12,978 nucleotides of DNA from an uncultured Eubacteriales bacterium (GTDB taxonomy: Bacteria; Bacillota; Clostridia; Christensenellales; Borkfalkiaceae). The notes beneath the pieces are model-generated. The model saw only the letters and a list, made by a program, of their open reading frames with translations. It was not told the DNA's origin and made no database searches. The position numbers and the translations under genes are program-made. This document shows, one piece after another, positions 6,000 to 12,978 of the stretch. The stretch's first letter is position 1. Every line of letters starts with the position of its first letter. Location of the stretch: positions 1-12,978 of the forward strand of contig CATJZR010000098.1 of assembly GCA_949745625.1 (NCBI GenBank), in the 5' to 3' direction.

Positions 6000-7721
6000 T
6001 TAAACACTCTCCTTTTCATATTGAGAAAAGTGTATTTCGTTATATATAGGGCAGGTTTTCAAAAGCTCGTCGTGAGTTCCTATACCGACCATCTTCCCGC
6101 CGTCAAGTACGATTATTTTATCCGCATGCTTTATAGAAGACGTGCGCTGGGAAACTATGAATACCGTCGGACAGTAATCAAGCTCTTTTAATGATTTTCT
6201 GAGATTCGCATCCGTAGCATAGTCAAGTGCGGACGCGCTGTCGTCAAGAATAAGTATTTCGGGTTTTTTGACAATCGCCCGCGCAATAGTCAGCCTTTGA
6301 CGCTGTCCGCCAGAAAAATTCTTACCGCCCTGTTCGACCGCCTCGTCAAGTCCGTCAGCTTTCGATTTTATAATGTCCTCCGCCTGCGCGGAGCTTATTG
6401 CCGAATAAATTTCCTCGTCACTTGCATCATTCTTGCCCCACAGCATATTATCGCGTATCGTACCCTTGAAAAGCACCGCCCGCTGGGGAACGATTCCGCA
6501 TTTCGCGCGCAACGCCCCGTCATCTATCAAGTTTACATTTTTACCGTCTATCGAAACACTGCCGCTACTCGCGTCGTAAAAATGCGGAAGCATGTTAACG
6601 AGCGTAGTTTTTCCGGAACCCGTACCGCCTATTACACCTATCGTCTGCCCACGCTCAGCCGTAAAGGAAATATCGCTAAGCGCATCTATTTCCGCGTCAC
6701 CGTAGTTAACACAAACATTGCTGAATTCGATAAAGTGACCTCCGGTCGCACTGTTATCTGAAATTGAAGTTTTAACTATAGGCGTTTCAAGTATTTCGTT
6801 CACCCTACCCGCACACGCAAATGACTTGGTAACCGTAATAATAAGGTTTGCAAGCTTAATCAACTCGACGAGAATTTGACTCATATAATTGTACAACGCA
6901 ACTACGTTGCCTTGCGATAAATTACCCGAATCAATTTTTATTGCGCCAACATACAATAAAGCTATTATTGCTACGTTTATTATCGCATAGGTAAGCGGGT
7001 TCATAAGCGCTGAAATTCTGCCGACTACAATTTGAGACTTGGTTAGGCTTGCATTGCGCTTATTATATTTACTAATTTCCTCTTCTTCCTTGCAAAATGC
7101 ACGCAACACCCTTACGCCCGTAAGAGTTTCGCGCGTAGCGGCGGTAACATCGTCAAGCTTGCCCTGAACCCTCTTATACAGAGGAATACTAGACAGAATT
7201 ATTGCAAAAACAACTATAAACAACACAGCAATCGTAACTGCAAATACCACGCCCGAAATCGCGTCGAGTGCAAAAGCCATAATCATTGCGCCGAATACGA
7301 TAAACGGCGAACGCATAAACAGCCGCAAAACAAGATTTACGCCGGACTGAATTTGATTTACATCGCTCGTCATTCGCGTAATCATTTTTGGCGTACCTAT
7401 TCTGTCTATGTCGGCATAAGACAGCGATTGCATTTTATCAAACAAATCGTGTCTCAGTTCTTTTGAAAAACCGACTGCCGCCTTTGCGGCAAAATACTGC
7501 GCCGATATTGCGCTGATTAACCCTACAACTCCGAGCGCAACCAAAACGAGACACATATTAACTATATAGCGCCCGCCTTCGCCGCCGTTAATTCCATTAT
7601 CGATAATTCCCGATACGACTAGTGGCACAAACAACTCAAACCCCGCTTCAAGCAACTTAAAAAGCGGAGCCAAAATACTCTGTAATTTATAACGCTTTAA
7701 ATATTTGAGCAATTTCCGCAT
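6000..7721 (-). CDS. heterodimeric ABC exporter, subunit with degenerate NBD
   Basis: The 573-aa half-transporter has six TM helices (about 15-300) plus an ATPase domain. Walker A GGTGSGKTT (about 365-373) and signature FSGGQ (469-473) are intact, but Walker B reads ILILDDSAS, with Asp494 in place of the catalytic Glu, and the switch His is Gln525 in FIVSQRTSS. These are hallmark changes of the non-hydrolysing site in heterodimeric exporters, complementing the LSQGQ signature of the next gene. I chose ATG at 7721 (MRKLLKYLKRYK); GTG at 7730 would add MLS but falls inside the stretch next to the -10 box. No Shine-Dalgarno sequence precedes either start, and the predicted transcription start is only a few bases away, so translation may be leaderless. 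First gene of the exporter operon. Confidence 0.92.
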   Translation of the reverse strand: MRKLLKYLKRYKLQSILAPLFKLLEAGFELFVPLVVSGIIDNGINGGEGGRYIVNMCLVLVALGVVGLISAISAQYFAAKAAVGFSKELRHDLFDKMQSLSYADIDRIGTPKMITRMTSDVNQIQSGVNLVLRLFMRSPFIVFGAMIMAFALDAISGVVFAVTIAVLFIVVFAIILSSIPLYKRVQGKLDDVTAATRETLTGVRVLRAFCKEEEEISKYNKRNASLTKSQIVVGRISALMNPLTYAIINVAIIALLYVGAIKIDSGNLSQGNVVALYNYMSQILVELIKLANLIITVTKSFACAGRVNEILETPIVKTSISDNSATGGHFIEFSNVCVNYGDAEIDALSDISFTAERGQTIGVIGGTGSGKTTLVNMLPHFYDASSGSVSIDGKNVNLIDDGALRAKCGIVPQRAVLFKGTIRDNMLWGKNDASDEEIYSAISSAQAEDIIKSKADGLDEAVEQGGKNFSGGQRQRLTIARAIVKKPEILILDDSASALDYATDANLRKSLKELDYCPTVFIVSQRTSSIKHADKIIVLDGGKMVGIGTHDELLKTCPIYNEIHFSQYEKESV

Positions 7722-7730
7722 ACTTAACAC

Positions 7731-7759
7731 ATTTTAACATTTAATTAATAAAAAATCAA
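7731..7759 (-). promoter_or_regulatory. promoter of the ABC exporter operon
   Basis: On the minus strand TTGATT (7754-7759), a 17-nt spacer and TGTTAAAAT (extended -10, box at 7731-7736) lie directly ahead of the first exporter gene. Only nine bases separate the -10 box from ATG at 7721, so the RNA would start at or within a few bases of the start codon. Confidence 0.55.
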
Positions 7760-7775
7760 TTTTTATTCAAAGCAT

Positions 7776-7804
7776 TTGCCATTATTATTATAATTTGGTA
7801 TAGT
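7776..7804 (+). promoter_or_regulatory. promoter of the RlmI-family gene
   Basis: TTGCCA (7776-7781), a 17-nt spacer and TATAGT (7799-7804) with an upstream TG (TGGTATAGT) make a good extended -10 sigmaA promoter. The predicted start is near 7811, which excludes the in-frame ATG at 7806 as the initiator and supports the one at 7824. It lies back to back with the exporter promoter. Confidence 0.6.
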
Positions 7805-7823
7805 TATGCAAAAGGAAATTAAT

Positions 7824-8987
7824 ATGTCTTACAAAATCTATTTAAAGAAAAATGAAGAAAAACGCATAGTCGGCGGGCATAGTTGGGTATATGCCAACGA
7901 GGTCGCGAAAATTGAGGGCAAGGACAAAAACGGTTCGCTTGCTGAGGTTTACTCTTACGACGGAAGATTTATCGGGAAAGGCTACGTAAATCATGCATCG
8001 AAAATACTCGTAAGAATTTTCATACGCGGAAACGAAACAGACAATGAACAGCTGTATCTTGACAGAATCAAACAGGCAAACAATTACCGATTGAAGCTTG
8101 GCTATAATAACTGTTACCGCATGGTTTTTGCCGAAGCAGATAACCTACCCGCGCTTATTATTGACAGATACGGCGACGTTTTAGTAATACAATGCCTTTC
8201 ACTCGGCATAGACTTACGCAAGGAAATGATATGCAACTGCCTTGTAAAGCTTTTTTCACCTAACGGAATTTACGAACGAAGCGATGTTGCCGTCAGAAAA
8301 AAAGAAGGACTGCCGGAAATAAAGCAAGTGCTATACGGCAAAATCCCCGAATATTGCCGCATAGAGGAAAACTCGCTGAAAATGCTCGTCGATGTCAAAA
8401 ACGGACAAAAAACAGGTTACTTCCTAGACCAAAAGGAAAACAGGTTTACCGCCAGAAAATACTGTTACGGAAATGTTTTGGACTGTTTCTGCAACAGCGG
8501 CGGTTTTTCTCTTAATGCGGCAACTGTTGCAGATGAAGTAACGGCGTGCGATATATCCGCTTTGGCACTTAGCAATGTGCAGGCAAACGCCGAACTTAAC
8601 GGTTTTAGCAATATAAAAACCCTACAGGGCGATGTTTTTGAGATGCTGCGCAGCTTCAAAAAACAAAAAAAATTATTTGACACCGTAATTTTAGACCCGC
8701 CCGCATTCTGCAAAACTGCCGACGAAATCAAAGACGCATACCGTGGCTATAAGGACATAAATCTCACCGCAATGAAGATAATAAAAAGCGGTGGATTTCT
8801 GATTACTTGCTCGTGCTCACACTATATGTCTGCAACCTTATTTGAAAAAATGTTAATAGAAGCCGCGAGAGAAAGCGGAAGATGCATACGCAGTGTTGAA
8901 ATAAAAACTCAGGCACCAGACCACCCCTCTTTGCTTTGCGCCGAAGAAACGCAGTATCTTAAATTTTTCGTCTTGCAGATAATCTGA
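7824..8987 (+). CDS. RlmI-family 23S rRNA (cytosine-C5) methyltransferase
   Basis: The 387-aa protein begins with a PUA-like RNA-binding domain (about 2-75, with IVGGHSWVYANEV) followed by a class I SAM methyltransferase. Seen motifs: GQKTGYFLDQKENR (about 194-207), motif I VLDCFCNSGGFSL (218-230), ACDIS (SAM acidic residue D243), DPPAF (291-295) and TCSCSH (Cys329, Cys331), the cysteine motif for C5-cytosine methylation. E. coli RlmI makes m5C1962 in 23S rRNA; the exact target here is inferred from family. Start ATG at 7824 has AAAGGA seven bases upstream and lies just after the predicted transcription start; an in-frame ATG at 7806 would add six residues. It is the only confident plus-strand gene here and appears monocistronic. 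I see no clear terminator right after its stop. Confidence 0.92.
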   Translation: MSYKIYLKKNEEKRIVGGHSWVYANEVAKIEGKDKNGSLAEVYSYDGRFIGKGYVNHASKILVRIFIRGNETDNEQLYLDRIKQANNYRLKLGYNNCYRMVFAEADNLPALIIDRYGDVLVIQCLSLGIDLRKEMICNCLVKLFSPNGIYERSDVAVRKKEGLPEIKQVLYGKIPEYCRIEENSLKMLVDVKNGQKTGYFLDQKENRFTARKYCYGNVLDCFCNSGGFSLNAATVADEVTACDISALALSNVQANAELNGFSNIKTLQGDVFEMLRSFKKQKKLFDTVILDPPAFCKTADEIKDAYRGYKDINLTAMKIIKSGGFLITCSCSHYMSATLFEKMLIEAARESGRCIRSVEIKTQAPDHPSLLCAEETQYLKFFVLQII

Positions 8988-9207
8988 TGCTGCAAAAGCT
9001 TGAAAGAGTTTAAATACTTTTACTTAATTTCAAAGGCTGTATTATTTGTATATGATTTACGAAACAAACCCGAGCAGCACATCATATTTCAAATTAAAAA
9101 GCTACGGTCTCGGGGAAGTGGCAAGCCCTCGTATTTTCCTCTTCCATTTCTTTCGTCCGTTTGTTGATAACACTGAAACAACTTAAAGAAACAAAAATAA
9201 TTTTGTA
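8988..9207. other. gap with no supported gene
   Basis: I see no gene here that I can support. A 44-codon plus-strand frame (ATG 9052, MIYETNPSSTSYF, stop near 9186) has no ribosome binding site, and an overlapping frame is equally open, so neither is called. No strong terminator follows the methyltransferase gene. Confidence 0.5.
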
Positions 9208-9507
9208 ATGTTAAAGCAACTACACCGCATCGTGGATGCGGATATACTTTGCAATACTGAACGAATAATCAAAAATATTAATAACTTGTAATAATTTTCG
9301 ACGATAACAAAAAATCGCAAGCCGCCGCCTATTTCACGGGTTTGCAACTTGCCGAAATATTCGGAACAGATTTTTCAGCTAGCAGTTTCTTACCGCTTTT
9401 CGCACACTATTTATAAAAGTGTACTAATGAATGTTTTATCAGCGACAAAACATATATATTATTTCAGCGAAATGATAAAAAGGAAAGCTGAAGGAATTAA
9501 GTTTTAA
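9208..9507 (+). pseudogene. possible gene remnant, family unknown
   Basis: Three protein-like pieces follow each other in different plus-strand frames. They are MLKQLHRIVDADILCNTER..NNL (ATG 9208, stop 9289-9291), VIIFDDNKKSQAAAYFTGLQ..LAEIFGTDFSASSFLPLFAHYL (9288-9416), and KSVLMNVLSATKHIYYF..EMIKRKAEGIKF with stop at 9505-9507. Joining them would need two small frameshifts. The middle piece has a composition typical of folded protein rather than of AT-rich noise. I cannot name a family. It could also be chance open frame, since each piece is only 27-42 codons, so this is a weak call. Confidence 0.33.
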
Positions 9508-9518
9508 AAGTTTCGGTG

Positions 9519-9551
9519 ACTATGTCCGTTGCAGTTTATGTCTGACATAGT
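9519..9551. repeat. nested TATGTC/GACATA dyad
   Basis: The 13-bp palindrome TATGTC-T-GACATA (9537-9549) sits inside a wider inverted repeat, ACTATGTC (9519-9526) and GACATAGT (9544-9551). The right arm can pair with either left copy, and the two left copies are 16 bp apart. No T-tract follows, so it is not a terminator. It could be an operator-like or RNA element; its role is unknown. Confidence 0.45.
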
Positions 9552-9566
9552 ACTTAAAATAATTAC

Positions 9567-9594
9567 AAAAAGGCGACCGTTAGGCCGCCTTTTT
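9567..9594. terminator. bidirectional terminator after the aminopeptidase gene
   Basis: Arms 9567-9578 and 9583-9594 give a 12-bp stem (one wobble pair on the minus strand) with a 4-nt loop, and the AAAAA/TTTTT ends provide a T-tract on both strands. It abuts the TAA stop of the aminopeptidase gene and would also stop plus-strand RNA coming from the gap at 8988-9566. Confidence 0.9.
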
Positions 9595-9595
9595 G

Positions 9596-10819
9596 TTAAA
9601 TCACCCAGTTTCCATCCTTGAAAATCTGTACTCTGGTTCCATCTTTCATTATGCCTACTATAGACATATCCGCACTTCCTATCATAAAGTCGACGTGTAT
9701 CATCGAGCTATTTATGCCTGCTTTTTCGCACTCTTCGACGCTCATATTTTCGAAGCCCTCAAGACATTCGTTGAAGCCCCTGCCAAGCGCCAGATGACAG
9801 CTTGCATTCTCATCGAAAAGTGTATTATAGAAAAGTATTCCTGTATTGTTTATCGGAGAATCGTATGCAATAAGCGCGCACTCACCAAGGTAAGAAGCTC
9901 CGTCATCCATTTTTATCATTTTTTCAAGCAAGTCCTGATTTTTTTTCGCATAAACCTCTACCGCTTTCCCGCCTTCGAACCTTATCCAGAAATTTTCAAT
10001 AAGCTTACCCTGATAAGAAAGTGGCTTTGTTGCAACAACCTTACCTTCGGCAATCCCCTTCATCGGTGAAGTAAAGACCTCTTCGCTGGGAATATTCGGG
10101 TTAAAGTAAATTCTACTGCCGAGCGTAAACTCACCACCGCCCGTAAATCTTCCGCACGGATTAAGTCCGACAACAAAATCAGTTCCGTTAGAGCTTTTAT
10201 ATTCAAGCTTTTCAAACTTGCGGTCATTTAGGAACTTGCAGCGCTTAGCTAAGTTTTCATTGTGCTTTTCCCAAGCCTTAATCGGGTTTCCGTCCACACG
10301 CGAACAAAGCAGTATCGCATCCCAAAGCTTTTCCATTGCCTTATCAACCGGCATATCGGGGAATACCTTTTTCGCCCATTCCTTTCCGGGAACAGCCGCA
10401 ATACACCATTGATACTTATTTTCAAGCTTATCACGGTAAGGCTTTATAAACGGGAACCTTGCCATACTTGCTTTTGAAATTTTTTCGTTATCCGTTCCGT
10501 TCAAGCCATCGGGGTCTTCTGAATCAAGCCAAAGCATACAGGTAAGCTTTTCAAGCTTCCGCTCGAATTCGGCTTTATCCACCTGCGTGAATTCCGAAAG
10601 CGATTCCAGCGTACGATACGTATAGTTAAGCTTAGTTACAGGCATGTGAGACCATTCAACTTTTACTCTTGAGGCGCCGCGCTTGTAACATTCCTCCACG
10701 CAAAGCGCCACAAAGTCGGGTTGGTCAAGCTCGCACCGGATTATAACTTCCTGTCCCTCTTTCACATTTAGTCCGCACTTAACAATTAGCTCGGCATATT
10801 TTTTCAATTTTTCCTGCAT
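9596..10819 (-). CDS. M29-family metallo-aminopeptidase (PepS/AmpT type)
   Basis: The 407-aa cytosolic protein is close to the usual length of M29 aminopeptidases, which remove N-terminal residues from peptides using two divalent metals. The metal-ligand segments are all present in order: IPSEEVFTSP (E247), LGECALIAYD (E313), FDENASCHLALG (E337, H342) and IHVDFMIG (H375, D377). The NPCGRFTGGGE region before them and the final MKDGTRVQIFKDGNWVI are also typical. Start ATG at 10819 follows GGAG with eight bases spacing. It lies 33 bp behind the ABC-2 permease gene; a promoter overlapping the permease stop suggests independent expression, although read-through from the efflux operon is possible. 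A strong terminator directly follows the stop codon. The substrate range cannot be told from sequence. Confidence 0.93.
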   Translation of the reverse strand: MQEKLKKYAELIVKCGLNVKEGQEVIIRCELDQPDFVALCVEECYKRGASRVKVEWSHMPVTKLNYTYRTLESLSEFTQVDKAEFERKLEKLTCMLWLDSEDPDGLNGTDNEKISKASMARFPFIKPYRDKLENKYQWCIAAVPGKEWAKKVFPDMPVDKAMEKLWDAILLCSRVDGNPIKAWEKHNENLAKRCKFLNDRKFEKLEYKSSNGTDFVVGLNPCGRFTGGGEFTLGSRIYFNPNIPSEEVFTSPMKGIAEGKVVATKPLSYQGKLIENFWIRFEGGKAVEVYAKKNQDLLEKMIKMDDGASYLGECALIAYDSPINNTGILFYNTLFDENASCHLALGRGFNECLEGFENMSVEECEKAGINSSMIHVDFMIGSADMSIVGIMKDGTRVQIFKDGNWVI

Positions 10820-10849
10820 TTAATAAACTCCTTAAAACACTTTTAAGTC

Positions 10850-10878
10850 ATTTTAACATTTTTTGCTCTTTATTGCAA
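10850..10878 (-). promoter_or_regulatory. promoter of the aminopeptidase gene
   Basis: On the minus strand TTGCAA (10873-10878), a 17-nt spacer and TGTTAAAAT (box 10850-10855) form an extended -10 promoter. The -10 box overlaps the TAA stop of the permease gene. The predicted start near 10843 leaves a leader of about 24 nt that holds the ribosome binding site (10828-10831) and part of a small AT-only hairpin (10831-10847). Confidence 0.5.
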
Positions 10879-11794
10879 GGATTTTTTTGTCCTTCAAAAA
10901 TACCAATAAAACGTATACGGCAAAAAGCACGGCACACGCGCCTAAAAGTATTCCGTACATTGCTCCAAGCGAAACTTGATTACCGCAAAAATATAAATTA
11001 GCATCAAAACCGTCTTTAATTGCCTTTGCCATTGCGTCCGCCTTTGACGGGTCAACAGTTTTTATAATTTCGTCAACATAGGCATTCATATAGTGATTAC
11101 GCATAATGCCCACGCCGTAGGTTCCGGGCAAAAATCCCAATACGTTTCTCAGCCCTTCTGAAAATTGAGAAAGCGGCATATAAGCTCCGCAAATAAAGCC
11201 GTACATAGAAGAAACAAGCGTCGATACGGCGGAAATGCCGCCTTGGGTTTTAATGAAGCTTTCAATAATACCTGCAAGCAATGTACCGAAAAGTATACCG
11301 CAAACACAATCAACGATAATTAAAAACACGTCGCCTACGGAAAGATACCAACCGACTGCCGCAATATAAATATGTCCAATCAGCATTACGCACATTATTA
11401 CGATAAAAGTTACGAAAAAGTTTGAAATGAAATAGGAAACAGAAAGCGTAGTATTTTTTATCGGTGAAACACTGAAATCATTTATGTTGGCATTCATTTT
11501 ATCCTCAACCATAATTACGTTTGAACAGAACGCAACCGTAACGGAGCTTACACTTAGAATAGACGACATAAGCCACGCCCCTGTTATTCCTTCCAGTACT
11601 CTCGGCTCAATTGCAACACCGAATTCTGTTGCAATTTGCGTAAAACTACCCGTATAAATATTCTTTAAAAACGTAACAAACAGGACGAGCAGAATTAACG
11701 GAGTTATCAATGACATAAAGAACATTACTTTATCTTTAAAATAGCATTTTGTATTTCTCTTTACAAGTGAAACAAGCTTTTTACATTCCTTCAT
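10853..11794 (-). CDS. ABC-2 type efflux permease
   Basis: The 313-aa membrane protein has about six hydrophobic helices (roughly 24-44, 70-95, 119-147, 155-178, 187-205, 276-300), the fold of ABC-2 (DrrB/NodJ type) permeases. The segment VEDKMNANINDFSVSPI (about 96-112) is the conserved cytoplasmic coupling region after TM2. A soluble loop of about 70 residues (206-275) precedes the last helix. The start ATG at 11794 is one base past the stop of the ATPase gene (TAATATG), and its GGAGG ribosome binding site encodes the last Gly-Gly of the ATPase, so the two are translationally coupled. It forms the channel for the ATPase next door; the substrate is unknown, a drug or lipid-like compound being the usual case for this family. 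Confidence 0.9.
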   Translation of the reverse strand: MKECKKLVSLVKRNTKCYFKDKVMFFMSLITPLILLVLFVTFLKNIYTGSFTQIATEFGVAIEPRVLEGITGAWLMSSILSVSSVTVAFCSNVIMVEDKMNANINDFSVSPIKNTTLSVSYFISNFFVTFIVIMCVMLIGHIYIAAVGWYLSVGDVFLIIVDCVCGILFGTLLAGIIESFIKTQGGISAVSTLVSSMYGFICGAYMPLSQFSEGLRNVLGFLPGTYGVGIMRNHYMNAYVDEIIKTVDPSKADAMAKAIKDGFDANLYFCGNQVSLGAMYGILLGACAVLFAVYVLLVFLKDKKILAIKSKKC

Positions 11795-11795
11795 A

Positions 11796-12704
11796 TTAAC
11801 CTCCGTGTAAATCTTTTCCCGTAACTTTTAAAAAAACATTATCCATATTACCTTTAAGAACTTCGAAATCATCAAAAAGCTCGGGCTTTTCCTTAAAGAA
11901 CTTAGATACCTCCTCGGTCCCACTCAATTCAATTTCGGTAAAGTCACGCTCGTTCTTAAAGCGATAACCCTGCGTCGAAAAATATTTTTGTGCCGCTTCA
12001 CGGTGGTTGTAAAATTTTATAAAGTCGCTGGCAAACTTATTTTTCAGATTATGCGGTGACCCCTCTGCCACGATTTTACCCGAATCGATTATAACAACAT
12101 AATCAGATTCTGACGCCTCTTCCATATAGTGCGTAGTCAAAAATACGGTCAAGCCGTTTTCTTTACGCAATTTTTCGACTATATTCCACATGTTGATGCG
12201 AGTTTTAGGGTCAAGTCCGGTAGTCGGCTCGTCAAGAATTAAAAGCCTCGGTTTATGAATAAGCGCACGGGCAATATCAATTCGCCTTTTCTGCCCACCC
12301 GATAGCTTATGAAGCGGCCGTTTCAATATTTCTTTCAAATCAAACATTTCAACCGTCTCGTCGAGAGCCGATTTAAACGCGCTACCCGTAATACCGTAAA
12401 GCGCCGCGCGGTATTTAAGATTGTCGAGAACGGTAAGCTTTTTGTCCAAAACCGAATTCTGAAATACTATGCCGATATTTCGCTTGATTTTATGGATATG
12501 ACTATCTGTATCGTAGCCGCAGACGGAAATTTTTCCGTTATCCTTATTCAGAATACCGCTTATAATATTGATGGTCGTAGATTTACCCGCACCGTTTACT
12601 CCCAAAAAAGAAAACAACTCGCCTTCCTTGACCTTGAAAGAGATATTATCTACCGCTTTTACCTCTTTAAAAGATTTTTCGAGGTTTTCAATATCAATTA
12701 TCAT
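11796..12704 (-). CDS. ABC-2 efflux ATPase (DrrA/CcmA type)
   Basis: The 302-aa ATPase has Walker A GVNGAGKST (35-43), Q-loop IVFQN (near 82), signature LSGGQ (134-138), Walker B LLILDEP (E159) and switch His192 in TTHYMEEA, all intact. A C-terminal extension of about 80 residues ends in MDNVFLKVTG, the tail found in DrrA-type drug exporter ATPases. It would energise the adjoining permease. ATG at 12704 follows GGAGG with five bases spacing and overlaps the end of the TetR-like gene by 11 bp, so regulator, ATPase and permease form one tightly packed operon, in which the regulator probably represses its own exporter. Confidence 0.94.
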   Translation of the reverse strand: MIIDIENLEKSFKEVKAVDNISFKVKEGELFSFLGVNGAGKSTTINIISGILNKDNGKISVCGYDTDSHIHKIKRNIGIVFQNSVLDKKLTVLDNLKYRAALYGITGSAFKSALDETVEMFDLKEILKRPLHKLSGGQKRRIDIARALIHKPRLLILDEPTTGLDPKTRINMWNIVEKLRKENGLTVFLTTHYMEEASESDYVVIIDSGKIVAEGSPHNLKNKFASDFIKFYNHREAAQKYFSTQGYRFKNERDFTEIELSGTEEVSKFFKEKPELFDDFEVLKGNMDNVFLKVTGKDLHGG

Positions 12705-12978
12705 TTGCGCCTCCTAAAATATTAATTATTCCGGCAAAAACGTCGCTGTACATTTCGCTTACCTGTTCCATATCGAAATCGAGATAATCTGTAACGTGCA
12801 TTGTTGCAATACCGTGCCCGAATACCCACATTATGGTGTGCAGCTTTCTTGCTTCGGCTACGCTCAAATTAAGATTTCTTTTAATTATTTCAAGTGATTT
12901 TTCAAAACTTGCCTCAATCGAGCCGTATTTAAGACGCGGTTTCGTCATAAAGACGTATTTAAATAGCTCGCGCTCGGT
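12694..12978 (-). CDS. TetR/AcrR-like regulator, C-terminal part, cut by the right edge
   Basis: The frame is open to the window end, so the internal Met at 12948 is not the start; 94 residues are visible before TGA at 12694. The sequence (TERELFKYVFM..., then SLEIIKRNLNLSVAEARKLH and IMWVFGHGIATM) is all-helical and fits the ligand-binding C-terminal domain of TetR/AcrR repressors, in which a W-x-F-x-HG helix is common. The DNA-binding N-terminus lies outside the window. Its last codons contain the GGAGG that serves the ATPase gene. The family call rests on this pattern and on the position ahead of an ABC-2 exporter, where TetR-type repressors are frequent; another helical regulator is possible. 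Confidence 0.75.
   Translation of the reverse strand, partial: TERELFKYVFMTKPRLKYGSIEASFEKSLEIIKRNLNLSVAEARKLHTIMWVFGHGIATMHVTDYLDFDMEQVSEMYSDVFAGIINILGGANDN

Noticed and set aside
6297..6761. 154-codon plus-strand frame opposite the exporter gene
   Set aside because: Shadow frame opposite the ATPase domain; Arg/Tyr/Val-rich composition is what antisense of this gene gives, and no ribosome binding site precedes it.
9052..9186. 44-codon plus-strand small ORF
   Set aside because: No ribosome binding site, and an overlapping frame is equally open, so coding is not supported.
9228..9244. Palindrome CCGCATC-GTG-GATGCGG
   Set aside because: Seven-bp stem with no T-tract on either side and no other copy in the window; it lies in a possible gene remnant and may be chance.

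Overview
The window is AT-rich chromosomal DNA, most likely from an endospore-forming or formerly endospore-forming member of the Clostridia (Bacillota). The case rests on a clear Spo0A gene, a stand-alone PolA-type 5'-3' exonuclease (YpcP-like), GGAGG-type ribosome binding sites, and sigmaA-like promoters with TATAAT boxes. I see no phage, plasmid, insertion sequence or CRISPR array. Almost everything reads leftward (minus strand). The exceptions are one rRNA methyltransferase gene at 7824-8987 and a possible gene remnant just after it.

Layout from left to right: (1) the N-terminal codons of an unrecognised gene run off the left edge, behind the exonuclease gene (139-978). (2) A tRNA-Leu(CAA) gene has its own promoter and a strong terminator, and the terminator sits only 13 nt before the exonuclease start codon. 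(3) spo0A (1211-1981) is a single-gene unit with its own promoter and terminator. (4) A YbiT-type ABC-F ATPase gene follows (2111-3688). (5) The 544-bp gap at 3689-4232 is not empty: it holds the frameshifted remains of what looks like a two-TM, bacterial PH-domain membrane protein, directly after the next operon. (6) Two adjacent half-transporter genes (4233-5996 and 6000-7721) form a heterodimeric type IV ABC exporter with one degenerate ATP site. (7) A divergent promoter pair at 7731-7804 separates them from the RlmI-family methyltransferase. (8) The 600-bp gap at 8988-9595 contains a possible second gene remnant, a TATGTC/GACATA dyad and a strong terminator hairpin. (9) An M29 aminopeptidase gene (9596-10819) probably has its own promoter, embedded in the end of the permease gene before it. 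(10) A TetR-like regulator (cut by the right edge), an ABC-2 ATPase and an ABC-2 permease form a tightly overlapping efflux operon.

Biologically this is housekeeping RNA and peptide metabolism plus export or resistance: three ABC-type units (heterodimeric exporter, TetR-controlled ABC-2 exporter, cytosolic ABC-F) beside a sporulation master regulator. I do not see a convincing new multi-gene system. The best second-look items are the Spo0A receiver domain, whose Mg-binding acidic pair is Glu-Arg instead of Asp-Asp; the ABC-F protein, in which both halves of one composite ATP site have decayed; the unrecorded pseudogene(s) in the two large gaps; and the exporter gene that appears to be transcribed almost from its start codon and has no ribosome binding site.
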